Notes: generated by a model not told the origin, from the sequence alone. A stretch of 29,813 nt of DNA from an uncultured Ignavibacteria bacterium (GCA_937974175.1 CALJIG010000069.1:1-29813); one strand, 5' to 3'; shown: positions 6,854 to 16,211, counted from the first letter of the stretch. Program-made: numbers and translations.

Positions 6854-7987
6854 GTGTTTCAGGTTCTTTATAAGTCAGAAGAAAAAGGATGCAAGGCAAG
6901 GCTTGGTGTGATAAACACTGACCACAGCGAAATCGAAACTCCTGTCTTTATGCCTGTCGGAACTTTAGGCACAGTGAAGGCAATCGAACAGCGTGAGCTG
7001 ACTGAAATGGATGTGCGAATCATTCTCGGAAACACATATCATTTGTATATGCGTCCCGGAATGGAAGTGATGGACGGCGCAAAAGGACTGCATAAGTTTA
7101 TGAACTGGAACCGAAGTCTGCTTACAGATAGTGGGGGATTTCAGGTCTTCAGCTTATCGAAGATGAATAAGATAAGTGAGGATGGCGTTGAGTTTGCGTC
7201 GCACTTAGACGGCTCGAAGCATATGTTTACACCGGAAAAAGTTATTGAGATACAGAGAACAATCGGTTCGGATATAATGATGCCTTTAGATGAATGTATG
7301 CCTTATCCCGTTGAGAGAAGCAGAGCTGAGAAATCAATTGAGCTAACTTTACGCTGGGAAAAAAGATGTTTTGATGCGTATAAAAATTCAGAAGACAGAT
7401 ACGGACATAGACAGTTTTTGTTCTCGATTAACCAGGGCGGTACATATAAGGATTTACGAAAGAGAACGATTGAAGAGCTTGACAGTATAGATTTTGCAGG
7501 GAATGCCATCGGTGGACTTGCAGTCGGTGAAGAAAATGAAATAATGTACGAGATTACTGACTACTGTACTGATATAATGAGTGAGCACAAACCAAGATAT
7601 TTAATGGGAGTTGGAACTCCGATTGACTTGCTTGAGAGCGTTGAAAGAGGTGTTGATATGTTTGACTGCGTAATGCCAACACGCAATGCAAGACACGGAA
7701 GGATTTTTACAACAACAGGAGAGATAAATATAAAAGGCGCTAAGTATAAAAATGACCATAGCTGCATAGATGAAGAGTGCAAGACATATACATCGGAAAA
7801 TTTTTCTTATGCCTACTTAAGGCATTTGTTTATTGCGGGAGAAATATTAGGCTCGCAGCTGGCATCGATTCAGAACATAGGATTTTATCTTAACCTGATG
7901 CGAAACATAAGAACGGCAATTAAAGAAAAAAGATTTTTAGATTTTAAAAAAGAGTTTTTAGAGAAGTATTTACAAAATAAAAAATAA
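6854..7987 (+). CDS. tgt: Queuine tRNA-ribosyltransferase (Tgt)
   Basis: The 377-residue enzyme exchanges guanine for preQ1 at position 34 of tRNAs with GUN anticodons. The catalytic set is present: LTDSGGFQVFSL (Asp92, general acid/base), GGLAVGE at 220-226, and DCVMPTRNARHGRIF (Asp271, nucleophile). The C-terminal zinc site is degraded. Aligned by eye to E. coli Tgt, the ligands Cys302/Cys304/Cys307/His333 correspond to Cys309, Thr311, Ser314 and Gln340, so three of four are lost. Bacteroidota Tgt proteins, as I remember them, also lack some of these Cys. The start is GTG at 6854; an in-frame TAA at 6845 rules out anything further upstream. No Shine-Dalgarno site is visible. yajC follows after 25 bp. 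Confidence 0.95.
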   Translation: MFQVLYKSEEKGCKARLGVINTDHSEIETPVFMPVGTLGTVKAIEQRELTEMDVRIILGNTYHLYMRPGMEVMDGAKGLHKFMNWNRSLLTDSGGFQVFSLSKMNKISEDGVEFASHLDGSKHMFTPEKVIEIQRTIGSDIMMPLDECMPYPVERSRAEKSIELTLRWEKRCFDAYKNSEDRYGHRQFLFSINQGGTYKDLRKRTIEELDSIDFAGNAIGGLAVGEENEIMYEITDYCTDIMSEHKPRYLMGVGTPIDLLESVERGVDMFDCVMPTRNARHGRIFTTTGEINIKGAKYKNDHSCIDEECKTYTSENFSYAYLRHLFIAGEILGSQLASIQNIGFYLNLMRNIRTAIKEKRFLDFKKEFLEKYLQNKK

Positions 7988-8012
7988 ATTTTAAATCAAT
8001 TTATAAAAATAA

Positions 8013-8342
8013 ATGAATCATTTAGTATTATTACAGGCAGCCCCCGGCGGCGATATGGGTTCGATAGTGTCATCACTTTTACCTTTCGTCTTAATCATAG
8101 TTATATTTTACTTTTTAATTTTAAGACCGCAGCAAAAGAAACAAAAGGAAAGACTTGCATTATTGCAGTCACTTAAAAAAGGTGATAAAGTTGTAACAAG
8201 CTCAGGCATTCACGGAACAGTTGAAGGTCTTGAAGAAGCAACTGTACTTGTAAAAGTTGCAGAAAATATGAAACTGAAAATGGATAGAAGCGCAATTGCA
8301 ACTATCGTTGGTGTTACAGATGTTGTACCTGCTAAAAAATAA
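8013..8342 (+). CDS. yajC: Preprotein translocase subunit YajC
   Basis: The 109-residue product has one N-terminal membrane helix (about residues 20-42, LPFVLIIVIFYFLILRPQQKKQKE), followed by a small basic cytoplasmic domain (GDKVVTSSGIHGTVEGL). This is the YajC signature. YajC associates with SecDF and SecYEG in protein export. Its position directly after tgt is widely conserved, but secD and secF do not follow here. Confidence 0.95.
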   Translation: MNHLVLLQAAPGGDMGSIVSSLLPFVLIIVIFYFLILRPQQKKQKERLALLQSLKKGDKVVTSSGIHGTVEGLEEATVLVKVAENMKLKMDRSAIATIVGVTDVVPAKK

Positions 8343-8366
8343 TCATAGCATAAAGGTTACACAAAA

Positions 8367-9635
8367 ATGAAATTACTCAAGAATACAAAAAATAATAAAT
8401 ACAAAGTCAGCACTATTGAAGCAGCGTTGAAAGATTACGCTGAAGGTAAAATTATTATAGTAACTGATGATGAAGACAGGGAAAATGAAGGCGATATGAT
8501 TTTCTCCGCGGAGAAATCTACGCCTGACCATGTAAATTTTCTTGCAAAGTACGGGCGCGGATTAGTTTGCGTTCCTATGGAAGAAGAAAGACTTGATGAT
8601 TTGAATTTGAAAATGATGACTAACAACAACACATCGCTTCATGCTACACCATTTACAATTAGCGTTGATTACAGAATCGGAACTACAACAGGAATTTCTA
8701 CTTCAGATAGAGATAAAACCATCAAAGCATTAATCGACCCTGAAACAAATCCCGATGATTTAGGAAGACCCGGGCATATTTTCCCGCTGAAGGCAACTAA
8801 AGGCGGAGTACTTCGCAGAGCAGGACATACTGAAGCAGTTGTGGATATGAGCAAGCTTGCAGGTCACTACCCTGCAGGAGTTCTTTGTGAAGTTATGAAA
8901 GATGATGGCGAGATGGCGCGAATGAACGATTTGTTTGAAATTGCGGAAAAGCATAATTTAAAAATAATCACGATACGTGACCTTATTAAATACCGATTGA
9001 AAAGAGAAGTACTAGTTGAAAGAATGGTGGACTCACATCTGCCATCGAGGTTTGGGGATTTTCAGATTATACTTTACAGAAGTTGCGTGGATAATAAAGA
9101 GCACGTTGCTTTAGTTAAAGGAGAAATAGATAGTAATAAACCTGTGCTTGTAAGAGTTCATTCAGAGTGTCTGACCGGTGATATTTTCGGCTCGCTGAGA
9201 TGCGATTGCAGGGACCAGCTTACACAGTCATTAAAAATTATTGAAGAGCACGGCAACGGAGTTTTGCTTTATATGAGACAGGAAGGCAGAGGAATTGGTC
9301 TTTTGAATAAATTAAAAGCTTATAACCTTCAGGAGCAGGGCAGAGATACAGTAGAAGCGAATGAAGAGCTCGGCTTTAAACCTGACCTTCGTGATTATGG
9401 TATAGGCGCGCAGATACTCAGAGATTTAGGCGTAAGAAAAATAAATCTACTTACAAATAATCCTAAAAAAGTTGTAGGACTAAATGCTTATGGATTAGAT
9501 ATAGTTGAAAGGACTCCAATTGAAATAAAAGCAAATAAGACTAACGTAAATTATCTTAGAACAAAGAGAGATAAGATGGGACATCTTATTTTAGTAGAAC
9601 CAAAAGTAAAAAAAGTAAGAAAGAAAGTAACATAA
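8367..9635 (+). CDS. ribBA: Bifunctional DHBP synthase / GTP cyclohydrolase II
   Basis: The 422-residue product fuses two riboflavin-pathway enzymes. Residues about 14-212 are 3,4-dihydroxy-2-butanone-4-phosphate synthase (DDEDRENEGD at 34-43, RAGHTEAVVD at 151-160, CEVMKDDGEM at 174-183), acting on ribulose-5-phosphate. Residues about 215-405 are GTP cyclohydrolase II, with zinc ligands Cys268, Cys279 and Cys281 (CLTGDIFGSLRCDC) and the active-site RQEGRGIGL at 304-312. Both active sites look complete. No FMN riboswitch can be recognised in the 24 bp before the ATG, and no other rib gene is nearby. Confidence 0.97.
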   Translation: MKLLKNTKNNKYKVSTIEAALKDYAEGKIIIVTDDEDRENEGDMIFSAEKSTPDHVNFLAKYGRGLVCVPMEEERLDDLNLKMMTNNNTSLHATPFTISVDYRIGTTTGISTSDRDKTIKALIDPETNPDDLGRPGHIFPLKATKGGVLRRAGHTEAVVDMSKLAGHYPAGVLCEVMKDDGEMARMNDLFEIAEKHNLKIITIRDLIKYRLKREVLVERMVDSHLPSRFGDFQIILYRSCVDNKEHVALVKGEIDSNKPVLVRVHSECLTGDIFGSLRCDCRDQLTQSLKIIEEHGNGVLLYMRQEGRGIGLLNKLKAYNLQEQGRDTVEANEELGFKPDLRDYGIGAQILRDLGVRKINLLTNNPKKVVGLNAYGLDIVERTPIEIKANKTNVNYLRTKRDKMGHLILVEPKVKKVRKKVT

Positions 9636-9690
9636 CCTTCGGGAAAATTTTAAAAATATTTTATAAGTAAAATTTTATGCAAAACTAACA

Positions 9691-10173
9691 ATGAAATCTG
9701 AAATTATTTATCTGACAAGAAGCAGATTAGTGGAACTAGAAAACGAACTTAGAGAGTTAAAGACTCATGCAAGGAAGAGAATGGCTGAAAAGATTGCCGA
9801 AGCACGTTCACACGGAGACCTTAGTGAAAACGCTGAATATGATGCAGCTAAAGAAGAACAAGGCCATCTTGAAATGAAAATTTCAAAGCTTGAAGAAATG
9901 CTTTCAAGAGCAAAAATTGTTATTCCTGAAGAACTTGCCACCGGAGAGGTTACAATTCTTTCAAGTGTGAAAGTTAAAGATAAATCAATTAACGAAGTTA
10001 TAACGTATGTTTTAGTATCTCCGGAAGAAGCAGATTTTGAGCTGGATAAAATTTCAGTTACATCTCCCGTTGGAAGATCGTTGATGGGCAAAAAAGTCGG
10101 CGATAAATTTGAAGTTGAAGTACCTGTTGGAAAAGTAAAATATGAAATCTTAGAAATTTCTAAACCTGTTTAA
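9691..10173 (+). CDS. greA: Transcription elongation factor GreA
   Basis: At 160 residues it has the normal GreA length. An N-terminal coiled coil spans about residues 8-75 and carries the tip acidic residues in HGDLSENAEYDAAKEEQ (Asp43, Glu46), which stimulate RNA cleavage by backtracked RNA polymerase. The C-terminal FKBP-like domain shows ISVTSPVGRSLMGKKVGD and a final EILEI. It lies 55 bp after ribBA. An AT-rich inverted repeat (arms AAAATTTTA/TAAAATTTT at 9644-9652 and 9668-9676) lies in that gap, and may be a weak terminator. An MlaD-like gene begins 2 bp after the stop codon. Confidence 0.96.
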   Translation: MKSEIIYLTRSRLVELENELRELKTHARKRMAEKIAEARSHGDLSENAEYDAAKEEQGHLEMKISKLEEMLSRAKIVIPEELATGEVTILSSVKVKDKSINEVITYVLVSPEEADFELDKISVTSPVGRSLMGKKVGDKFEVEVPVGKVKYEILEISKPV

Positions 10174-10175
10174 AA

Positions 10176-11087
10176 ATGGCGCAAAGCAATTATGCCGGAG
10201 CTAAAGTCGGCATTTTCGTATCGGTAGCAGTAATAATTACAATGGCAACGTTGTTCTGGGCCAAAGGCTCGTGGTTCGGTGAGCCGGAAAGAGAAATGTC
10301 TGCGTACTTTTCGAAAGTTGATGTTATACTCGAAGGTGACCCGCTGAATGTAAGCGGTGTTAAAAAAGGAATGGTGAAAAAGGTTGAACTGGTAGGAGAT
10401 TCAGTTCGTATAGATTTCACTGTTGCTCAAACCGTTAAGATAAAAGAAGACTATAAAATTGAAGTTTCTATCCTTGCTCTTATGGGCGGAAATCAGCTTG
10501 CTCTTACTCCCGGCAAATCGTCGAAAGAAGTTGATTACTCAAAGCCGCTCAGCGGTTCTGAAGGCGGAAGCATCGGCGGAATGATAAGCCAGTTTCAGGT
10601 AATAACTGATACTGTGCAGACTTTGATGACTAAGTTCGGCGGCTCTGTAAATAAAGTGAATATTATCATGGATGACCTTCACGAAATTACAGGTGACCAG
10701 GGTTTGAAAAGCAATCTTAGAACTACTATGAGTAACGTTGAAATGGCAACAAGAAATCTTAATGCTCTCATTACTGAAAACAGAGGCTCATTAAGAGGAC
10801 TAACAAGTAAAGTTGATAACACTATCGGAAACGTAGATAGTGTGATTATAAAAAACAGCGGTGAGCTTAACGGAACTATAAAAAATATAAGAGCTATTAC
10901 TGAGAAGGTTGACAGCCTGGTTTATAATCTTGGCTTGCTTGTATCAGATACACAGCAGCAGAAGAACGGTATTGGTAAATTTATGTATGATGATAAATTT
11001 TACCAGAATATAAACTCTACTGTAAAAGAACTTGAAGCACTAATGAAGAAGATAAGAAAAGACGGTGTGAAGATTAATTTGTTCTAA
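10176..11087 (+). CDS. MlaD/MCE-family lipid transport protein
   Basis: The 303-residue product has one N-terminal membrane anchor (about residues 9-29) followed by an MCE domain of about 90 residues (YFSKVDVILEGDPLNVSGVKKGMVKKVEL). After that comes a long, mostly helical segment (LMTKFGGSVNKVNIIMDDL … LNALITENRGSLRGL … KNIRAITEKVDSLVYNL), typical of MlaD/PqiB-type proteins that span the periplasm. The family moves phospholipids between membranes together with an ABC permease and ATPase, which are not adjacent here. It follows greA with a 2-bp gap and ends at a strong terminator, so it closes the transcription unit. Confidence 0.88.
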   Translation: MAQSNYAGAKVGIFVSVAVIITMATLFWAKGSWFGEPEREMSAYFSKVDVILEGDPLNVSGVKKGMVKKVELVGDSVRIDFTVAQTVKIKEDYKIEVSILALMGGNQLALTPGKSSKEVDYSKPLSGSEGGSIGGMISQFQVITDTVQTLMTKFGGSVNKVNIIMDDLHEITGDQGLKSNLRTTMSNVEMATRNLNALITENRGSLRGLTSKVDNTIGNVDSVIIKNSGELNGTIKNIRAITEKVDSLVYNLGLLVSDTQQQKNGIGKFMYDDKFYQNINSTVKELEALMKKIRKDGVKINLF

Positions 11088-11112
11088 GAAATTTAAAATA
11101 AAATTTTTAATC

Positions 11113-11146
11113 AATCCTCATTCTTGCAAAAGGATGGGGATTTTTT
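11113..11146 (+). terminator. Intrinsic terminator after the MlaD-like gene
   Basis: An 11-bp stem (AATCCTCATTC with GGATGGGGATT, two G-T pairs), an 8-nt loop and a run of six T. It is 26 bp after the stop codon and ends the plus-strand block. Confidence 0.85.
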
Positions 11147-11184
11147 ATTTCTATTTGTAAGTAAGACTTTTCAATTTATAACCT

Positions 11185-11300
11185 GCCACTAAATCTCAAA
11201 AACACAAAAATTCACTAAACTGATTTATAAAAGTAGTTAGTACTGTTTTAAAACCTGAATTAAGTTTTGAGAGATTTTAGTGCCTTTGTGTTTTTGTGGC
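11185..11300. repeat. Palindromic dispersed element, unit 1
   Basis: About 116 bp with partly complementary ends. The left end reads GCCACTAAATCTC followed by AAAACACAAAAATTCACTAAA; the right end reads TTTAGTGCCTTTG then TGTTTTTGTGGC. A second version of the same element follows at 11348. It is non-coding. It resembles, from memory, the CCACAAAGACACAAAGGCAC-type dispersed repeats of environmental Bacteroidota genomes. Confidence 0.75.
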
Positions 11301-11347
11301 TACATGAGAATTTCCTATAGAACTTATTTAATCTGAATAATTCATCC

Positions 11348-11466
11348 GTCGCTAAATCTCCAAAACACAAAATTCACTAAACTAACTTTAGTTTAAAAGA
11401 CAAAGTGTTAACTATGAAATTAAATTATAATTTTCGTGGAATTTAGAGCTTTGGTGTTTTTGTGGC
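11348..11466. repeat. Palindromic dispersed element, unit 2
   Basis: Second copy of the element at 11185, about 119 bp and in the same orientation, with the same end words (GCTAAATCTCC, AAAACACAAAATTCACTAAAC; GTGTTTTTGTGGC) and a diverged centre. The two units fill most of the 400-bp convergent gap between the MlaD-like gene and the VCBS protein gene. I see no gene in this gap. Confidence 0.75.
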
Positions 11467-11487
11467 AGAAATTAATCCCATTAAAAA

Positions 11488-13581
11488 TTATTTAATCAGA
11501 ATCATTTTCTGCGATGATGTGTAAGAAGATTTTCCATCAGAAGCAGTCATCGAATAAATATATATTCCGCTTGAAAGATTTAATTCTCCTGCATTAAAAT
11601 TCACTTCGTAGCTTCCTGATTTTAAATTTTCATTAACAAGTCGTGTTATAAATTTTCCGCTGATATCATAGACCGAGAGCTCAACAAAACTGTTCGTTTG
11701 AATATTAAATTTTATATTGGTAGCAGGGTTGAAAGGATTAGGATAATTTTGAAATAATTTAAAATTTTCAGGTGCGGTAGTAGAAATATTATTAATACCT
11801 ATTACATCTCTGTTCTCATAATAATATATCCCGCCTTTTAAATTACCGATAAATAAATCTGCATCTGTATCAGTATCAATATCAACAAATACGGGACATG
11901 CGCCGCCGAAGACATTTATGTTTTTATAATTCTGAGTTTGAAGAGTGAAAACAGGATTCGTAGTACTACCAGTATTTATATACTGCCATACGGTTCCTGA
12001 ACGCGTGCCAATAAATAAATCAAGGTCTCCGTCACCATCTATATCTGTGAATCTCGGAGTGCTGTCATCGCCGACATCAATGCTCTGGTAAAAATCAGAT
12101 ATCAAAGTATAATTCGGAGAGTTAACTGTGCCGTTATTTTTATAATAATAAACCCTGCCGTTAGAGCTTCCTAAAAATAAATCTTTATCACCATCGTTAT
12201 CTATATCAACAAAAGTCGGTGTACTTGCCTGGCCGAGTGTAGCTAAGCCCAATGTTGCTGCACCTGTACCCATGTATTGAAAATTAAAATCAGTTGCAGT
12301 CCCAATATTTTTAAAGTAGAAAACAGAGTCCTTATAATAAGTGCCCAGCAGTAAATCCTGTGTTCCGTTCCCGTCCAAATCTGCAAAGGCAGGTGAGCAG
12401 TTATAAAATCCTTCAGAGCGGATTGGAAGTGAATCAGTCATAAGTGTAAAAGCAGGCGCAGAAGTTGTTCCTGTGTTTTTATAGTATTCAATTAATCCTA
12501 AATCGCTTCCGATAAATAAATCTTTTTTGCCGTCATTATTTATATCTGTGAATGTAATGCTTGAGTTACTGCCTGCATCAACATTGTTAAGAAAATTATT
12601 CGACATTCTCTGGTAAGCCGGTACAGTTGGTGTTCCAATATTTTTATAGTAAGTGAAATTATCTTTTGTCTGTGAAAGATAAAGCACCGATACAAATAAA
12701 TCTTTCTTTCCGTCATTATCTACATCTGCAAATCGCTGTGAGTTATATCCAAGAGAATAATATGAATCCGGATGCGGATAAGTGGAATCGGCTATTACCA
12801 TATCCGGTGATGAAACGGTTCCATTATTCTGAATTCTGTAAATCCCGTGCGAGTATAAATCGCCCCAGAATAAATCGAAAATTCCGTTGCCTTTGAGCGC
12901 AGCAAATTCAATAGAACTTGCTCCGTGCATTGGAGAAAGTGCCGGAGAAATAATTAAAAGATTCTGCCAGAAATCAGTTATGTACTGAAAATTAAAATTT
13001 GCAGATGTACCTATGTTCTTGTAAAAAGTTATTTGTCCTACTGATGTGCCTGAGAAAAAATCCTTCGTACCGTTATTATCTATATCACAGAATGTTGGCA
13101 CGCAGTTAGATTCTGAAAAAACTATCTCACCTGTATTTGTATGAAGCTCGTTAATTTCAAGAATAAAATTTGGAGCGTTTGGAGTTCCAATATTTCGGAA
13201 AAATTTTACAGTCTGTGCATCACCGCCTGCAAATAAGTCAAAGTCGCTATCGTTATCGATATCTACAAAGCTGTACCAGTTTTTGAAATATAAATTCTGA
13301 AAAACTTTTGTAATTAATTTAAAATACGGTGCTGATGAAGTGCCGGTGTTGGAATAATAATAAAGAGTGGTATCTCTATCGAACATAAATAAATCCTGCC
13401 TGCCGTCATTATCAATATCAATAAACTGAATCCGTCCGTTATCCTGTCCGCCGTTGAATGGAACCATAGATATTCCGGTACCGATATTGAAGGATATACC
13501 GTCAAATTTTTGCACGAGGTCCTGAGCGAAAGCTGAAGTGAGGGATAGAGCAAAAATTATTAGTACAAATTTTATTTTCAA
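11488..13581 (-). CDS. Secreted VCBS/FG-GAP repeat protein with T9SS sorting domain
   Basis: The 697-residue product has a signal peptide of about 19 residues ending at AFAQ, then ten FG-GAP/VCBS blades with calcium-binding loops of the form D-x-D-x-D-G-x-x-D. Examples are FVDIDNDSDFDLF, FADVDNDGKKDLF, FTDINNDGKKDLF and FTDIDGDGDLDLF. The fold should be an integrin-alpha-like beta-propeller. The last about 85 residues are a T9SS type A sorting domain (LFQNYPNPFNPATNIKF … SSQKMILIK), so export to the cell surface or medium is expected. The start is TTG at 13581: it is the only usual start codon after an in-frame stop and gives MKIKFVL. It lies 4 bp after the GH3 gene, so it should be co-transcribed. 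Confidence 0.92.
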   Translation of the reverse strand: MKIKFVLIIFALSLTSAFAQDLVQKFDGISFNIGTGISMVPFNGGQDNGRIQFIDIDNDGRQDLFMFDRDTTLYYYSNTGTSSAPYFKLITKVFQNLYFKNWYSFVDIDNDSDFDLFAGGDAQTVKFFRNIGTPNAPNFILEINELHTNTGEIVFSESNCVPTFCDIDNNGTKDFFSGTSVGQITFYKNIGTSANFNFQYITDFWQNLLIISPALSPMHGASSIEFAALKGNGIFDLFWGDLYSHGIYRIQNNGTVSSPDMVIADSTYPHPDSYYSLGYNSQRFADVDNDGKKDLFVSVLYLSQTKDNFTYYKNIGTPTVPAYQRMSNNFLNNVDAGSNSSITFTDINNDGKKDLFIGSDLGLIEYYKNTGTTSAPAFTLMTDSLPIRSEGFYNCSPAFADLDGNGTQDLLLGTYYKDSVFYFKNIGTATDFNFQYMGTGAATLGLATLGQASTPTFVDIDNDGDKDLFLGSSNGRVYYYKNNGTVNSPNYTLISDFYQSIDVGDDSTPRFTDIDGDGDLDLFIGTRSGTVWQYINTGSTTNPVFTLQTQNYKNINVFGGACPVFVDIDTDTDADLFIGNLKGGIYYYENRDVIGINNISTTAPENFKLFQNYPNPFNPATNIKFNIQTNSFVELSVYDISGKFITRLVNENLKSGSYEVNFNAGELNLSSGIYIYSMTASDGKSSYTSSQKMILIK

Positions 13582-13585
13582 GATT

Positions 13586-15355
13586 TTAATTTAAGCCGGT
13601 TCCGAATTTAAATTCATTTGTAATTGTAACAGGAAGTTTTCCTTTGAAGTTTATCTCTCCAAGCAGTGCTTTTATCCCTGCGCGGATAGAGCTTTCGCTA
13701 TCGCCGTAAGCGCAGACATAAGAATTTATTCCTGTAAATCCCTGAATGAGATACGGATTGCCGAATGAAACAACGATTACTTTTTTACCTTTAGCAACAA
13801 GTGTGTTTATCAAATCGAGCTGAGACTGCGGCAAACCGACTGTTCCCGTCATAATTTTTACTTTGGCGTAAACAGGGATAAGGATAGTTTCGTAATTATT
13901 ATTTACAGCATTATTTATAATTGAGTCGCCGTAATTAAAATCTCCCATTACATCATATACCGTCAGGCTGCCGAAATGTTCTTTTGAATGATTATAGAAC
14001 TCACTTGAAAAAAAATCTGAGTTAGCTTTGTCGTTTCCGTTATTCATTGAAACAACCATCAGCTTTTCTGTTTTATTTTCTTTCTTGAACGGAAGCAGTT
14101 TATTGTCATTCTTTACAAGAGTAATAGATTCATCTGCAATCTGCTGTGATAAGCTTTGCGCTTCAGAATTATTTACAACCTGAGTAACTTTTGAAACATC
14201 AACAAGTTTATTATCAAAAAGCTTCAGCCATTTTTTGGCATTAAGTATTTTAGTAACTGATGCATCTATTCTTTCTACCGATATTGTTCCGCTGTTAACT
14301 GCTTTTTCAATTGTAGAAATAGTAAGCTCTTCGCCTTGCGGCATAAGTATCAAATCTATGCCTGCGTTTACGCACATCAATGCAACCTGTTCTGTTGAAA
14401 AATGTTTTGTAATACCCTGCATATTTAAAGCGTCTGTTACAATCAGACCTTTAAAGCCAAGCTGATTTATCAATACTCCGTCGACAACACTTTTTGAAAG
14501 TGAAGCAGGAACAGTAACATCTTTTTCAATTTCAGGAAATGCTAAGTGAGCAATCATCACTGACATCACTCCGGAATTGACAGCGCTCCTGAATGGAACA
14601 AGCTCTGTCTTTTCAAGCCTGTCTTTTCCGAAATTTATCACCGGTAAATCATTATGCGAATCTATATCTGTATCTCCGTGTCCCGGAAAATGTTTTGCTG
14701 TTGCGATAATATTTCCGTCCTGCAATCCTTTTATCATAGCATCTCCCATTGTAGAAACTAGCTCCGGGTCTTCACCGAATGCACGAACGTTTATAATAGG
14801 ATTTAACGGATTATTATTTACATCCATAACCGGTGAGTAATTTTGATGGATACCCATTGCCTTACATTCTTTTGCAATCTGCAATCCCATTTTATAAGCG
14901 AGGTCAGGATTTCTTGTTGCGCCGATTCCCATATTGCTCGGGAAAAGACTTCCGTCATCAAGACGCATCTTTGTGCCGCGTTCAAAGTCGGCAGAGATAA
15001 GCAGGGGAGTCTGAGACAGCGACTGCAAATCATTTATCAGTTCAGCTTCTTCAATTGAATTTCCTTTGAAGAAAATTACTCCGCCGACTTTTTTATTTGC
15101 AATTAAATCCTGTAATCTTTTATACTCCTTATCACTTTTATCAAGTCTAAGCCCGAATGAATTTGTTACTACCATCTGCGCAATTTTTTCACGCAAAGTC
15201 ATTTCGCTCAGTTTTGTTTTCACCCATTCAGAGCTTTCAGTAAGGACAGGGTTTTCATTTTTCACCGGAACATTTACAACAGGCTTTTCGCTCTTTAAAA
15301 ATGTAAATGAAAACAAAGATAGTACAAGCAGTATAGAAGATTTTACTAATAGCAT
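13586..15355 (-). CDS. Glycoside hydrolase family 3, beta-N-acetylhexosaminidase type
   Basis: The 589-residue product has an N-terminal hydrophobic export segment (about residues 3-20). The GH3 catalytic domain shows the NagZ signature KHFPGHG at 221-227 with DTDIDSH (Asp232, His234; the His-Asp dyad) and the nucleophile Asp308 in VTDALNMQGI. Residues about 400-589 form a GH3 C-terminal alpha/beta domain, making it longer than the single-domain cytoplasmic NagZ of E. coli. Exported two-domain enzymes of this kind usually release N-acetylglucosamine from peptidoglycan fragments or chitin-like sugars. No Cys follows the signal segment, so it is probably soluble in the periplasm or secreted. 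It begins 27 bp after the slipin gene and is 4 bp ahead of the VCBS gene. Confidence 0.92.
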   Translation of the reverse strand: MLLVKSSILLVLSLFSFTFLKSEKPVVNVPVKNENPVLTESSEWVKTKLSEMTLREKIAQMVVTNSFGLRLDKSDKEYKRLQDLIANKKVGGVIFFKGNSIEEAELINDLQSLSQTPLLISADFERGTKMRLDDGSLFPSNMGIGATRNPDLAYKMGLQIAKECKAMGIHQNYSPVMDVNNNPLNPIINVRAFGEDPELVSTMGDAMIKGLQDGNIIATAKHFPGHGDTDIDSHNDLPVINFGKDRLEKTELVPFRSAVNSGVMSVMIAHLAFPEIEKDVTVPASLSKSVVDGVLINQLGFKGLIVTDALNMQGITKHFSTEQVALMCVNAGIDLILMPQGEELTISTIEKAVNSGTISVERIDASVTKILNAKKWLKLFDNKLVDVSKVTQVVNNSEAQSLSQQIADESITLVKNDNKLLPFKKENKTEKLMVVSMNNGNDKANSDFFSSEFYNHSKEHFGSLTVYDVMGDFNYGDSIINNAVNNNYETILIPVYAKVKIMTGTVGLPQSQLDLINTLVAKGKKVIVVSFGNPYLIQGFTGINSYVCAYGDSESSIRAGIKALLGEINFKGKLPVTITNEFKFGTGLN

Positions 15356-15382
15356 TCGACTTTAAAAATTTAGTTTAAAAAA

Positions 15383-16210
15383 TTATTTAGAGCTTCTGGA
15401 ATCGTTATTTCTTGGATCTTTATCAAGATCACGTTCCATTTTTTCATTCATATTCGTGAAATATTTCATAATTTCTATAGGCAATGGAAGTATCAGTGTT
15501 GAAGTTTTTTCAGCGGCAATCTCCGTCATTACCTGTAAGTATCTCAACTGTAAAGCAAAAGGATTGCTTCCTAAAATTCCTGCTGCTTCGGATAATTTCG
15601 CTGCTGACTGGAACTCACCTTCGGAGTTAATAATCTTCGCTCTTTTATCTCTTTCAGCTTCTGCCTGTCTTGACATTGCGCGTATCATTTCTTGTGGAAG
15701 GTCAACATTTTTCAGCTCAACATTCATAACTTTTACGCCCCATGGTTCTGTTTCATGGTCGATAAGTTCTTTCAGCTTTGCATTGATTGTATCTCTATGT
15801 GAAAGCAGCTCATCCATTTCGCTTTGACCGAGAACACTTCTTAAAGTAGTCTGCGCAACAAGCGATGAAGCATACATAAAATCTTCAACCTGAATAATTG
15901 CTCTGTTCGGGTCAGTTACGCGTAGATAAACAACTGCATTCACTTTTACGGAAACGTTATCTCTCGTAATAATATCCTGTGAAGGAACATCGAGCGCAAT
16001 GGTTCGCAGGCTTACGCGTATCATTTTATCCAGTAACGGTATTAAAATAATAAGTCCCGGTCCTTTAACTGCGGAGAATTTTCCGAGACGGAAAATAACT
16101 GCGCGTTCGTATTCGTTCAATACTCTGAATGAACGTACAATGATTATAAAAAATATAAATCCAATGAATCCTACAAAAACCGTAAATACACTAAGTGCTG
16201 CGCTTCCCAT
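15383..16210 (-). CDS. Slipin (SPFH/band 7 membrane protein)
   Basis: The 275-residue product has an N-terminal membrane helix (about 8-28) and then a band 7 domain starting NEYERAVIFRLGKF, with GPGLIILIPLLDKMIRVSLRT and VYLRVTDPNRAIIQVEDF, as in bacterial slipins (stomatin homologues). Such proteins form membrane-associated oligomers. A partner NfeD protease is usual for this family, but none is visible next to it. The start is supported by a Shine-Dalgarno sequence (AAGGAGA) ending about 7 bp before the ATG. The sequence overlaps the end of the preceding 115-aa gene, whose stop is 1 bp before the start. Confidence 0.92.
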   Translation of the reverse strand: MGSAALSVFTVFVGFIGFIFFIIIVRSFRVLNEYERAVIFRLGKFSAVKGPGLIILIPLLDKMIRVSLRTIALDVPSQDIITRDNVSVKVNAVVYLRVTDPNRAIIQVEDFMYASSLVAQTTLRSVLGQSEMDELLSHRDTINAKLKELIDHETEPWGVKVMNVELKNVDLPQEMIRAMSRQAEAERDKRAKIINSEGEFQSAAKLSEAAGILGSNPFALQLRYLQVMTEIAAEKTSTLILPLPIEIMKYFTNMNEKMERDLDKDPRNNDSRSSK

Positions 16211-16211
16211 T

